In this document: in pieces, positions 26,142-34,209 of the stretch
How the letters are laid out: every line of letters starts with the position of its first letter
Position numbering within the stretch: position 1 is the stretch's first letter
NCBI GenBank assembly: GCA_017617125.1
Contig: JAFZWY010000035.1
Span: 1 to 64,000 of the forward strand
DNA from: Bacteroidales bacterium
GTDB taxonomy: Bacteria; Bacteroidota; Bacteroidia; Bacteroidales; ML635J-15
DNA: 64,000 nt
Direction: 5' to 3'
Program-made: the position numbers and the translations under genes
Notes under the pieces: model-generated
Databases searched by the model: none
The model's input: the letters and a program-made list of their open reading frames with translations, nothing else
Told to the model about the DNA's origin: nothing

Positions 26142-26226
26142 GGTCATGCTGAATTTATTTCAGCATCCGTTATAGATCCTGAAACAAGTTCAGGATGACC
26201 GAACGCTGAAACAAGTTCAGGATGAC
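26142..26226. repeat. Three REP-like palindromes in tandem
   Basis: GTCATGCTGAATTTATTTCA/GCATCC, ATCCTGAAACAAGTTCAGGATGACC and CGCTGAAACAAGTTCAGGATGAC follow one another, each able to fold into a hairpin. They fill part of the gap after kamB. The rest, 26227-26421, is A/T-rich with no recognisable feature. Confidence 0.75.
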
Positions 26227-26421
26227 TATTCGGGATACACCCTTCGATTTTCCACATCCTTTACAATTTATAATGGTCAATTAAACATCACAGGGTACAA
26301 CCAAAGTGGCAAAATGTAGAATAAACAGCGTAAAACATAAACTTTAGATACTTACCGCCAAGCATTTTTTCAGAATATATGGCGGTAACTCATTTTTTTT
26401 GAAGAGTTAGCGCCGAGGATT

Positions 26422-27207
26422 TTATTCATTCTTTTCTTTCCAAAACAACTCGCATAATGTTTTTGTGCTATATACGCCTTGAGCAGAATCGAAGATGGCA
26501 ATGCTGGTGCCTTTGGATGAGTATTCCCTCTCAATGGCATCATTGATGAGTTTACCTCGCTTAATAAAGGCATCTTTACTATAAAGAGTATCTGCTACTA
26601 TTTTGTTTGTTCGATTGTCATGTACCTCCTGTATAGAATAGCTTTCAATGGGACTAGAATAAAAACCGGACTCTATATCCAACAAGTATTGGAAGTTTCC
26701 ATTTTCCAACTTTACAATAATATCGCCACAGGTATTTCCTCCTATCACCGAATTACGAATAAGTCCTTTTTTTTCAATATATTGCGAAAAATTAGACCAA
26801 CTATTATAACAGTCACTATATACGACGCCATTATGCTGTGTCAAAAACACTACTTCTCCAGACCTACATTCTTGACCTAGGCATATTTCTGGAATATCGT
26901 CATTATCAATGTAGCAAACCGAAAAAACTACATATTCATATGGATCTTTCATGCTATCAAGAAAGTATGATGCATAAGTACTCATCCAATCAGCATCAAT
27001 ATATTCTTTCGGCAAAGAATCAGACACTCCGGGATAATATTCCGGATATTTTAGTTCGTACTTAAGGCACTCTGCACAATTTGTTGTGTCTATTTTGTTT
27101 TTGTTTGCAATATTTGTAGCATCTGCTTCTTTTTGTACTGTTCGTTCGTTGCACGATACAAATGCAAGAAGCAATACTGCGATAAAAAGTAAAATTGTAG
27201 TTCTCAT
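26422..27207 (-). CDS. Lipoprotein of unknown function
   Basis: The start is taken at 27207 (MRTTILLF), which gives a signal peptide with lipobox FVSC. The mature part (about 240 residues) has no recognised domain. Visible are a CAECLKYELKYPEYYPGVSD segment, an aromatic WMSTYASYFLDSMKD, FSVCYIDNDDIPEICLGQEC resembling EF-hand-like or VCBS-type sequence, and GGNTCGDIIVKLENGNFQYL. Six or more Cys occur. It is the last gene of the minus-strand AT-rich cluster 29.5-26.4 kb. Confidence 0.7.
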   Translation of the reverse strand: MRTTILLFIAVLLLAFVSCNERTVQKEADATNIANKNKIDTTNCAECLKYELKYPEYYPGVSDSLPKEYIDADWMSTYASYFLDSMKDPYEYVVFSVCYIDNDDIPEICLGQECRSGEVVFLTQHNGVVYSDCYNSWSNFSQYIEKKGLIRNSVIGGNTCGDIIVKLENGNFQYLLDIESGFYSSPIESYSIQEVHDNRTNKIVADTLYSKDAFIKRGKLINDAIEREYSSKGTSIAIFDSAQGVYSTKTLCELFWKEKNE

Positions 27208-27284
27208 AGGTTCATTGCTAATTACTTGCAATTAAAATACTTGTATAAAATAAGCCAATGCCTCAATGACAAAAGTTCAAGATT

Positions 27285-27584
27285 TTATCTACAACATGTT
27301 TTGCATGGTGTTCTGCGCTTTTGCTTCGCATATTCTAAACTAACCTGCTTTATTTCTCCTTTGCAATTTCCTAAACCACTACAATTCTTGTTTCTATGAT
27401 ATGCTGTTGCATATTGACCGGTACAGATATAAACCGTATTTTCTAAATTGTCGGTCTCACAATATTCCTTAAGTGCATAGCAACAATTGCAACAAGCATC
27501 AGTTTTATTTACAAATGACTTACCATCGCAAGGCAAAAATGTTATCGTTAGAGATAATGCAATGAATAACAATAGTTTTTTCAT
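27285..27584 (-). CDS. Small secreted Cys-rich protein
   Basis: A signal peptide (1-21) precedes a mature chain of about 78 residues with ten or more Cys: DACCNCCYALKEYC, then VYICTGQYATAYHRNKNCSG, GNCKGEIKQVSLEYAK and RTPCKTCC. The second part is a common Bacteroidota module (YxCTGxxAxxYHxxxxCxGL...CxxC) of unknown role, probably a disulfide- or zinc-stabilised fold. It begins 3 bases after the stop of the upstream TPR/BACON gene, so the two are co-transcribed. Confidence 0.75.
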   Translation of the reverse strand: MKKLLLFIALSLTITFLPCDGKSFVNKTDACCNCCYALKEYCETDNLENTVYICTGQYATAYHRNKNCSGLGNCKGEIKQVSLEYAKQKRRTPCKTCCR

Positions 27585-27587
27585 GAC

Positions 27588-28160
27588 CTAAAAATATTTC
27601 CCCCATAAAGATGATGGGGAATTTAAATCTCTCCCATCTTGATATATATAAATCTTTTTCTCTGTATTTCCTGAATATATTACAACAAATCCATGTCTCC
27701 ACATTAAATTGTTCGATGATACTCTAATTTTAATGGTTGACAATCCTACAAAACTACAACTAATCCAATACTCAGATACGTCGCAATACAATTCTTCTGC
27801 ATTTGATGAAAAATCAATATAATATGTTCCGCCCAAACTAGTTGGTTTAAGAATTTCGGACGACACATTAATATATTCGTTATAATATACAAACTGAATA
27901 TTGTTATTTCGTTTTTTTATTTCCGCCTCACAACTTTCTATAACTATATGTAAATCATTATTAGATGGTTTTTCAGGACATTCATCTGCAGACTTGAAAA
28001 ACTCAATAGCTTTACTGAAATTCCCTGTATTATAAGCCTCTTCTCCTCTTTGTTTCAATTTTTGATAACAATCAATTTGTGATTCTATTACACCGGGCAT
28101 TGATGTAAGTAATACAAGAATAAACGCTCTGATTTTTATGTTCAAACTTATTTTTTCCAT
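27588..28160 (-). CDS. Secreted protein with TPR-like hairpin and BACON-like domain
   Basis: An N-terminal hydrophobic segment (about 8-25) is probably a signal peptide. A single TPR-like pair (YQKLKQRGEEAYNTGNFSKA, IEFFKSADEC) follows. Residues about 80-175 resemble a BACON or Ig-like domain: INVSSEILKPTSLGGTYYID, AEELYCDVSEYWISCSF, IKIRVSSNN, GFVVIYSGNTEKKIYIYQDG. In Bacteroidota BACON domains often bind glycans or anchor proteins. The ORF overlaps the end of the upstream receiver-like gene by 13 bases. Confidence 0.7.
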   Translation of the reverse strand: MEKISLNIKIRAFILVLLTSMPGVIESQIDCYQKLKQRGEEAYNTGNFSKAIEFFKSADECPEKPSNNDLHIVIESCEAEIKKRNNNIQFVYYNEYINVSSEILKPTSLGGTYYIDFSSNAEELYCDVSEYWISCSFVGLSTIKIRVSSNNLMWRHGFVVIYSGNTEKKIYIYQDGRDLNSPSSLWGKYF

Positions 28161-29083
28161 AATTCCATTTTTTCTCTTATTGTATCATTAGGGTATAACA
28201 TATATGCGTATTTATAACACGAATCAACAATGTCTTGAATATCATCGACCAAAAATATTCCCTTATTATATTTTTCAACAAGTTTATCTCCAGTGTTTAC
28301 TAATGCAATATATACACTATTATATTTATTGTCTATTTTTTCTTTTAATTCGGTATTAAAACATATTGACGGAAATAATTCTTGTACTTTTTCTATTTCT
28401 ATGAAAGAATCCCTTGCGCATAATAATAATTGTACATCTTCTAATGTAGTGCTATCAATTAATAGATTACAATTTTTACACATTTCATCATAACGTTTTT
28501 TTACAAAATCTTTGACATCATCTGAATGTATGCCATTGGGATGCTTATTTAAATATATTTTGTAATCTCTCATGTTTTCACAGTTCCTATACATAGAAAA
28601 CTCGTCATATAACGCATAAGAACCCAACAGAGCAATAACTATTAATACTACGATTAAAACTTTAAACCATATAATACGAGACTTGGGGGTTGTGTCTTCT
28701 TGCAAAACAGTATAGACTTCACCTATATCTAGTTTTTGTTCTGTTATTGTAATATTATTACCTTCTATTAAATTAATTAGTCGTTCTTCCCAATTGTCCA
28801 TGGAGTCATCTACAAACCCATATGCTCCAATTTCTCTGGCGAATTGTTTGACATCAAAATTGTCTGAAACCAGAATTAGCAAAGCATCTTTATTGCAATT
28901 TATCAATGAATTAACATTCTGGCGCTCTAATTCTGATATATAATTAATGTGCGCAAGAATTATAGTATCCTTGACATTTTTTAATATGCCTTTTAAAATA
29001 TTAAGAAGATTTTTTTTGTTATCATCATCAAAACCGTAAAAAATAATACGCACATTTCGCAAATGACTTCTGTTGCTTTTCAT
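28148..29083 (-). CDS. Receiver-like domain fused through a membrane helix to an extracytoplasmic region
   Basis: Residues about 10-110 have the alternation of a CheY-like fold (VRIIFYGFDDDNKKNLLNIL, KDALLILVSDNF, EIGAYGFVDDS), but the canonical phospho-acceptor Asp and the Lys are not clear. A membrane helix follows (about 140-160, WFKVLIVVLIVIALLGSYAL), then about 150 residues of helical, Cys-containing sequence outside. It is probably an unusual transmembrane signalling protein. A receiver joined to a single-pass helix with an external domain is rare. Composition is low in G+C (16 of 60 in 28501-28560). Confidence 0.6.
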   Translation of the reverse strand: MKSNRSHLRNVRIIFYGFDDDNKKNLLNILKGILKNVKDTIILAHINYISELERQNVNSLINCNKDALLILVSDNFDVKQFAREIGAYGFVDDSMDNWEERLINLIEGNNITITEQKLDIGEVYTVLQEDTTPKSRIIWFKVLIVVLIVIALLGSYALYDEFSMYRNCENMRDYKIYLNKHPNGIHSDDVKDFVKKRYDEMCKNCNLLIDSTTLEDVQLLLCARDSFIEIEKVQELFPSICFNTELKEKIDNKYNSVYIALVNTGDKLVEKYNKGIFLVDDIQDIVDSCYKYAYMLYPNDTIREKMELWKK

Positions 29084-29094
29084 ACTTTAATGAT

Positions 29095-29460
29095 TTATAA
29101 CGCGACAAAAAGAACAATAGATGATGCTATGCAAGACGCAATTGGCAATAATATTGCTACACTTCCTGAATAGCCAAAAATATTTATAAGAATAGGGATA
29201 ATAAACATACTGCTAATGAATCGAGTGGCAATCCCAATCCCAAGGTATATTAATGAAGAAAGAAATCCCGAATACACCCAATTTAAAATAAAGAATATGA
29301 TATAAACCATCAGCATTATTATTGGTATTAACTTATAAAACATAGAGTTATATATCATTACTGCATTAAAATTTCTCTCGCATTCATATTTTATACCGAC
29401 AATCCATCCACCGCTAATTACCACCCATATTACGGCGAATAACAGACCATATTCTATCAT
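29095..29460 (-). CDS. Four-helix membrane protein of unknown function
   Basis: The 121 residues contain four hydrophobic segments (LLFAVIWVVISGGWIVGI, LIPIIMLMVYIIFFILNWVY, SLIYLGIGIATRFISSMFII, SVAILLPIASCIASSIVLFV). No family is recognised. It is the first gene of the minus-strand cluster and lies 11 bases before the receiver-like gene, so both products probably work together at the inner membrane. Confidence 0.65.
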   Translation of the reverse strand: MIEYGLLFAVIWVVISGGWIVGIKYECERNFNAVMIYNSMFYKLIPIIMLMVYIIFFILNWVYSGFLSSLIYLGIGIATRFISSMFIIPILINIFGYSGSVAILLPIASCIASSIVLFVAL

Positions 29461-29855
29461 TGTACCAATGTTCGTTTTCTGCCCACCAGCACCTCATAGG
29501 CAATTATACAAAAGAAGCGTGGTACTGATAAGCCACTTCTCTAAGTGAAGGTTGTGAGAAATACCCTAAATGGAAGAAATTGCAACCAGTCCACGCGATA
29601 TGCGCGAACCATTACACCCTCTTGCCATTTTTTGAAAACTTCTCACATTTTCACCTACAAGACGAGCATAAACGCTTCGTTTATTCAATATGTACGGTCT
29701 GGTTCATTACCAAACCAATGGCAAATATAACAAACCTAAACAACATACCAAAATTATTTTTCTGGAGATGTCTACAACAAAAATGAATGTTTAATGAGAT
29801 GAGAGTATAAATTATGTGTTGATGAAATAAATCTTGTTTTTGAAAATTATAAACC
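29461..29855. other. Intergenic region with no gene seen
   Basis: About 400 bases without a convincing ORF. It holds a moderate hairpin near 29514-29545 (GAAGCGTGG / CCACTTC) and is otherwise AT-rich. No tRNA or known RNA was recognised. Confidence 0.5.
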
Positions 29856-29921
29856 TACCCTTTGTGTCGGATTTAATGCCTTATGGCAGTGAGCGAAAGG
29901 TTACAAATACGGAAGGACAAT
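29856..29921 (+). repeat. Interspersed element, copy D (beside DUF1016 gene 2)
   Basis: Contains TTTGTGTCGGATTTAATGCC, then TTATGGCAGTGAGCGAAAGG and TTACAAATACGGAAGGAC. It stops 3 bases from the stop codon of the second DUF1016 gene and matches copy E on the other side of that gene in the same orientation. Confidence 0.75.
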
Positions 29922-29924
29922 AGT

Positions 29925-30995
29925 CTATTTCATGCCGTCCAATTTCCGTTCGGCAAAATGTTCACGGGCAATTGCAATGGCTCGCTGTAATTTTTCGGCA
30001 AGCAGTTTCTTGTCGGGCAGTTGCGTATAGTACTGGGCAACTTTTATTGGGCTGTTGTCATCAAGCATAAGGTATTCAATGTGTTCGGTGTTCCCTTCGC
30101 TGCAAAGAATCAAACCTATTGGAGATTCCTCGCCGTCCCTGCGTTCATTATTGTTCAAATACCGCAAATACAACAACATCTGTCCCTCGTATTCAGGTTT
30201 AAACTTGCCAAGTTTCAAATCAATAGCCACCAGACGATGCAGAGAGCGATGATAGAACAGCAAGTCGATATAGTAGTCAACGGCATCTACCGTAATGCGC
30301 TTCTGTCGTCCAAGAAAAGCAAAGTCGGTACCCATTTCACAAATAAAATTCTGCAACTGCGTCACAATAGCCGTTTCCAAATCCTTCTCCGAAAAAACAT
30401 CGGACAATCCAAGCATATCAAGGAAATAACTGCTTCTGAAAACAAGGTCTGGGTTTAGCGTATTATCGTTTTTCAACTGGTCAAGTTCCTGCTTTATAAC
30501 CTCTTCGGGCTTGCGACTGATAGCCGTACGCTCATATAACTGCGCATCAATCTTTGCGTCAAGAGTGCGGGTGTCCCAATGCTCAATACGGCACATCTCC
30601 ATATAAAACTGGCGAGCAAGTGGGTCTGATATATAGCAAAGAGTTTTTATATGTGTCCATGAAAATTGTCTCCGCACAGCAGAGAGAATCTCTTCCTCCG
30701 AAAAAGTCTCCGCAACGCGGAGACAATGTAATAAACTTTTGTCACTCCATCCACTGCCATATTTATCAGTTAGCTTAACTGCCAGGTTCTTCACTATCTG
30801 CTTACCATATTCGGCTCGCTGGTTATAAAGCACATCTTCCTTAATTCTTTTTCCAACATACCATTTCGTCAGACAAATCTCGGAATTGACATAAACAGCA
30901 ACCCTTCTTCTGGCATTGTCGATAATGCCACAAACATCATTGAACAAGTTTTTTTCTTGTTTGTCTGCTTTCAATATGTCTGTTCCGTTTTCCAT
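29925..30995 (-). CDS. DUF1016 (YhcG-like) PD-(D/E)XK nuclease domain protein, copy 2
   Basis: The 356 residues comprise an N-terminal DUF1016_N region (about 20-150: VNSEICLTKWYVGKRI, KSLLHCLRVAETF, AVRRQFSWTHIKTL) and a C-terminal nuclease domain (about 190-350) with YYIDLLFYHR, VAIDLKLGKF and YEGQMLLYLRYL carrying the D...DxK residues. The family is often found near restriction-modification or defence genes; its biochemical role is not settled. It is distinct from copy 1 at 13894, and like it is flanked by direct copies of one interspersed element and carries a perfect palindrome in the first third. Confidence 0.9.
   Translation of the reverse strand: MENGTDILKADKQEKNLFNDVCGIIDNARRRVAVYVNSEICLTKWYVGKRIKEDVLYNQRAEYGKQIVKNLAVKLTDKYGSGWSDKSLLHCLRVAETFSEEEILSAVRRQFSWTHIKTLCYISDPLARQFYMEMCRIEHWDTRTLDAKIDAQLYERTAISRKPEEVIKQELDQLKNDNTLNPDLVFRSSYFLDMLGLSDVFSEKDLETAIVTQLQNFICEMGTDFAFLGRQKRITVDAVDYYIDLLFYHRSLHRLVAIDLKLGKFKPEYEGQMLLYLRYLNNNERRDGEESPIGLILCSEGNTEHIEYLMLDDNSPIKVAQYYTQLPDKKLLAEKLQRAIAIAREHFAERKLDGMK
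30706..30724. repeat. Perfect 19-bp palindrome inside DUF1016 gene 2
   Basis: GTCTCCGCAACGCGGAGAC consists of two 8-base arms around AAC. A partial copy (TTGTCTCCGCA) lies about 40 bases away at 30666. It encodes part of LRVAETF, near the position where gene 1 carries its own, unrelated palindromes. Confidence 0.75.
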
Positions 30996-31145
30996 AAGAA
31001 ATACAAAATGTCAGTAAACGTTTTAATATATGTTTGTCAGTTACTTATATGTCGCAAGCGACAAACTAGCGAAGGACACGACAAAGGTACAAAAATTATC
31101 TACTGTAAAAACTTTGGTTAGATATTTTTTGATAATTCATACCAC

Positions 31146-31208
31146 TACCATTTGTGTCTGATATAATGCCTTATGGCAGCGAACTAAAGGTTGCAAATAC
31201 GGAAGGAT
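31146..31208 (+). repeat. Interspersed element, copy E (other side of DUF1016 gene 2)
   Basis: Matches copy D over about 60 bases (TTTGTGTC.GAT.TAATGCC, TTATGGCAGCGAACTAAAGG, TTGCAAATACGGAAGGA) in the same orientation. Confidence 0.75.
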
Positions 31209-31221
31209 ATGCAAGACACGC

Positions 31222-31283
31222 AAAAAAAAACTTTTCCAAGTGCTTTTTTTGTGTAAAAAAAAACTTTTGGAAGTGTTTTTTAG
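31222..31283. repeat. Tandem 33-bp repeat, two copies
   Basis: A9-CTTTTCCAAGTGC-T7-GTGT is followed by A9-CTTTTGGAAGTG-T6. The centre CTTTTCC/GGAAG switches between copies, so the pair can also form a cruciform-like hairpin. It sits in the 786-base noncoding gap 30996-31781. Confidence 0.6.
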
Positions 31284-31574
31284 AAAGGGGCTATATGGCG
31301 GGAGAGATTTAGTTGCTATTACCAAGTGTTTGCAATATATATAATAGGTATGCAATATCAGGAGCAATAATATTACAATGTGTCTATAGACGAGCAAAAT
31401 GAGATTTGACAATCAAACTCATTCTATATTTTGCCAATCCAAACCAAAACTATATTTTTGTGACAAAATAAATATCAATGAATAACGAATCACAAAATAT
31501 AAGCAACATTGAAACCAGGGAACATGGCATTGAACTTTGATGTACAGTCGCGGCGCGCCACGACGCAACAAGAT

Positions 31575-31770
31575 TGAACATTGAACGTTGAACATTGAAC
31601 CTGAAACCAGCACTTCGACCCTTCGACAGGCTCAGGGAGCGAAAGCTCAGTGACCGGCAACCAGAAACTTAAAAACTAGAAACTTAGAAACGTGAAACAT
31701 ATAAACCCAGAAACCTGAAACCAGAAACCTGAAACATAGAAACTTAGAAACCCAGAAACTTAGAAACATC
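31575..31770. repeat. Low-complexity intergenic repeat block (GAAACTTAGAAACC type)
   Basis: It begins with TGAACATTGAACGTTGAACA, then the CCCTTCGACAGGCTCAGGGA repeat, then about ten degenerate units of GAAACTTAGAAACC / GAAACCTGAAACC to the start of the enoyl-CoA hydratase. The same motifs reappear at 36.54 and 44.58 kb. No gene is seen in the rest of the gap. Confidence 0.7.
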
Positions 31771-31781
31771 CCTTCCCTCCC

Positions 31782-32534
31782 ATGCCCGAAACATTATCAA
31801 TATCCCGCGGTGTCATCACCACCATCAAGTTCGACAACGAACCGACGATGAACGCCATGAGCCAACTTTTCCTAAAGGAATTTCACGAGGCAGTTGAATC
31901 AGTTCGCAACGACAAGGAATGCCGTGTACTAATTCTCCGTGGCACCGAAAAAGTATTCTCGGCTGGCGGAAATCTGCACGAGATTTCGGAAGCCGACTAC
32001 GAAAAAGCCGTACTTATGGCGACAAACGCCCATTACATATACGACGGCCTCTTGAATCTTGAAATTCCTGTCATCGCTGCACTTGACGGCATAGTTTATG
32101 GCGGCGGACTGGAACTCGCACTGCGCTGCGACATACGTTTCTGCACTCCCGAAACCCGCATGAAGTTCCCCGAAGTCGATATGGGCATAATCCCCGGTGC
32201 TGGCGGAATCTCGTTCCTGTCGAAGTACATCGCCCCTGCCGACATCGCATACTATGTGTATTCGTGCAGGCAAATTCCTGTGGACTACGCAAAGCAACAC
32301 GGAATTGTGCAAGATGTTTTCCCTCGCAACGAACTGTATGCCAAGGCAGAAGAATTTGCAAAACTGCTAGCATCAAAGCCACGCGAAGCACTGCGCGCTG
32401 CAAAGCACGAAATCGTTTCCACAATGCACGACAATCTCAAGGATAGCCTAACCATTGAAATAAAGGAATTCGCATCGACTTTGCAGACCGATGGCAAAAG
32501 AATTATCGCAGAGTGGTTTGAGAAGAAAAAGTAA
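31782..32534 (+). CDS. Enoyl-CoA hydratase/isomerase family protein
   Basis: Crotonase fold, 250 residues. The oxyanion-hole segments are FSAGGNLHEI (about 65-74) and DGIVYGGGLELALRCDIRF (about 108-126). The region for the catalytic Glu is FPEVDMGIIPGAGG (about 132-145). The substrate could be a fatty acyl-CoA or a polyketide-type intermediate, and a hydratase or isomerase role cannot be told from sequence. It stands alone, reading into hflX, whose stop codon abuts its own, so the two genes converge with no space. Confidence 0.88.
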   Translation: MPETLSISRGVITTIKFDNEPTMNAMSQLFLKEFHEAVESVRNDKECRVLILRGTEKVFSAGGNLHEISEADYEKAVLMATNAHYIYDGLLNLEIPVIAALDGIVYGGGLELALRCDIRFCTPETRMKFPEVDMGIIPGAGGISFLSKYIAPADIAYYVYSCRQIPVDYAKQHGIVQDVFPRNELYAKAEEFAKLLASKPREALRAAKHEIVSTMHDNLKDSLTIEIKEFASTLQTDGKRIIAEWFEKKK

Positions 32535-33713
32535 CTAAATGGTATTGTACGGATATCTGTCGAAATGAATCTTTTTCACCATTTCGAAAAGTTTTGTCTT
32601 GAACTCGTCAATATTCTGCAGATCCTTGGCCGAAACAAAAACGCAGTCGCCATTCTTGGCGAAATACATTTCCTTTAACTCGTCGAGCGAATAGTTGTCA
32701 CGAGTCTTAGGCGTCAAGTCGTCCTCGTCCTTCTTCGTATAGGTAAAAGCATCTATCTTGTTGAACACTACAAGAATAGGCTTGTTTACAATTCCAATAT
32801 CCTTAAGAGTCTGCTCCACGACCTCCATCTGCTCCCTGAAGCAAGGATGCGAAATATCTACAACATGTATTATAAGGTCGGATTCGCGAGCCTCGTCGAG
32901 CGTTGACTTGAACGATTCGATGAGCGTAGTCGGCAATTTGCGTATAAAACCTACGGTGTCGCTAAGCAGGAACGGCAGATTGTTTATCACAACCTTGCGC
33001 ACAGTAGTGTCGAGAGTAGCGAACAACTTGTTCTGCGCCAGCACTTCAGACTTGCTAATGAGATTCATTATGGTCGATTTGCCGACATTGGTATACCCAA
33101 CCAGCGAAACCCTGACAATACCGGCACGATTTTTACGCTGCTGAACCATGTTCTTGTCAATCTTCTGCAAATCGAGCTTTAGCTTGGCAATCTTATCGAG
33201 AACGATACGACGGTCTATTTCTATCTGAGTTTCACCAGGACCACGCATACCGATACCGCCACGCTGACGTTCCAAGTGAGTCCACATACCCGCCAATCGA
33301 GGCAAAAGATACTGATACTGCGCAAGTTCCACCTGCGCCTTTGCATGTGCAGTACGAGCATTCTGTGCAAAAATGTCAAGAATAAGATTTGTGCGGTCGA
33401 GAACTTTCACCTGAAGTTCACGTTCAATATTACGAAGCTGCGTTGGCTGCAGTTCGTCATCGAAAATTACAAGAGAGATTTCGTTTTCCTGTATGTATTG
33501 CTTTATCTCCTCGAGTTTACCAGTTCCAACGTATGTACGCGTATTGGGAGAATCGACATTCTGTACAAATCTCTTAACAGGCTCTACCCCTGCAGTATTT
33601 GCAAGGAAATCAAGCTCAGCAAGGTATTCATCGACCTGCTCGCGCGTCTGCTGGCGATTAACAATACCTACAAGGACTGCCTTCTCGAATTCTTCTTCCT
33701 GACACTCAAACAT
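32535..33713 (-). CDS. hflX: Ribosome-associated GTPase HflX
   Basis: The 392 residues comprise the HflX N-terminal domain (TYVGTGKLEEIKQYI, LVIFDDELQPTQLRNIE, ILDIFAQNARTAHAKAQVEL) and a coiled linker with GIGMRGPGETQIEIDRR. The G domain has G1 GYTNVGKST (about 207), G3 SDTVGFIRKLP and G4 FNKIDA. It splits or rescues stalled ribosomes under stress. The C-terminal extension is short. It starts 9 bases after the stop of the TonB-domain gene at 33723 and is probably co-transcribed with it. Confidence 0.96.
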   Translation of the reverse strand: MFECQEEEFEKAVLVGIVNRQQTREQVDEYLAELDFLANTAGVEPVKRFVQNVDSPNTRTYVGTGKLEEIKQYIQENEISLVIFDDELQPTQLRNIERELQVKVLDRTNLILDIFAQNARTAHAKAQVELAQYQYLLPRLAGMWTHLERQRGGIGMRGPGETQIEIDRRIVLDKIAKLKLDLQKIDKNMVQQRKNRAGIVRVSLVGYTNVGKSTIMNLISKSEVLAQNKLFATLDTTVRKVVINNLPFLLSDTVGFIRKLPTTLIESFKSTLDEARESDLIIHVVDISHPCFREQMEVVEQTLKDIGIVNKPILVVFNKIDAFTYTKKDEDDLTPKTRDNYSLDELKEMYFAKNGDCVFVSAKDLQNIDEFKTKLFEMVKKIHFDRYPYNTI

Positions 33714-33722
33714 TTTATTCGG

Positions 33723-34139
33723 CTAGAATTTAAAATTAATAGGAATTGTATATTTAACCTTAACAGGTGCGCCGTCTTTCATTCCAGGTTTCCAGCTTGG
33801 CATCGCCTTTATGACACGTACGGCTTCCTTGTCGAGGGATTTGTCAACGCCTCTAACAGCCACAACATCGGTAACTTTTCCAGTCTTGTCGATTACAAAC
33901 TGAACATATACCTTTCCCATTATGTTTTTCTTCAACGCTTTTTTCGGATAATTGATATTTTCCGACAAATATTTTACAAGGCCTTCATTCCCATTTGGAA
34001 ATTCGGGCTGATTATCAAGTTCGCTGACGGCATATTCTGCATCTTTTCCTGCTATGGCATTTCCATTCTGCTTGTCCTGAGCATACGACATTGAGCAAAA
34101 CACTAGGCATAATGCCAGCAATAACAACTTAAACTTCAT
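33723..34139 (-). CDS. Secreted TonB C-terminal-domain protein
   Basis: A signal peptide (ending SMSYAQ, residue 20) is followed by one TonB_C domain (about 45-138: NGNEGLVKYLSENINYPKKA, GKVYVQFVIDKTGKVTDVVA, KEAVRVIKAMPSWKPG). There is no membrane anchor. The domain is close to that of the next gene upstream on the same strand, suggesting tandem duplication and loss of the anchor. It is separated from that gene by a terminator. Confidence 0.88.
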   Translation of the reverse strand: MKFKLLLLALCLVFCSMSYAQDKQNGNAIAGKDAEYAVSELDNQPEFPNGNEGLVKYLSENINYPKKALKKNIMGKVYVQFVIDKTGKVTDVVAVRGVDKSLDKEAVRVIKAMPSWKPGMKDGAPVKVKYTIPINFKF

Positions 34140-34160
34140 AATTATCTACCTTTCTTTCAT

Positions 34161-34188
34161 AAAAAAAGCCCTGTCGAAAAGGCAGGGC
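34161..34188 (-). terminator. Rho-independent terminator of the TonB gene
   Basis: On the minus strand GCCCTGC pairs with the CAGGGC arm over an 8-base loop, followed by seven T. It begins about 20 bases past the stop at 34210. Confidence 0.8.
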
Positions 34189-34209
34189 AATATCATTAAC
34201 AATTAAATT

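Noticed and set aside
31137..31412. 91-residue minus-strand ORF with KSFF repeats
   Set aside because: It is made from the A/T tandem repeat and the interspersed element, so it is unlikely to be translated.
31545..31565. GGCGCGCC site as a cloning or vector remnant
   Set aside because: It is part of a GTCGCGGCGCGCCACGAC palindrome resembling other intergenic palindromes in the window, and no vector sequence surrounds it.
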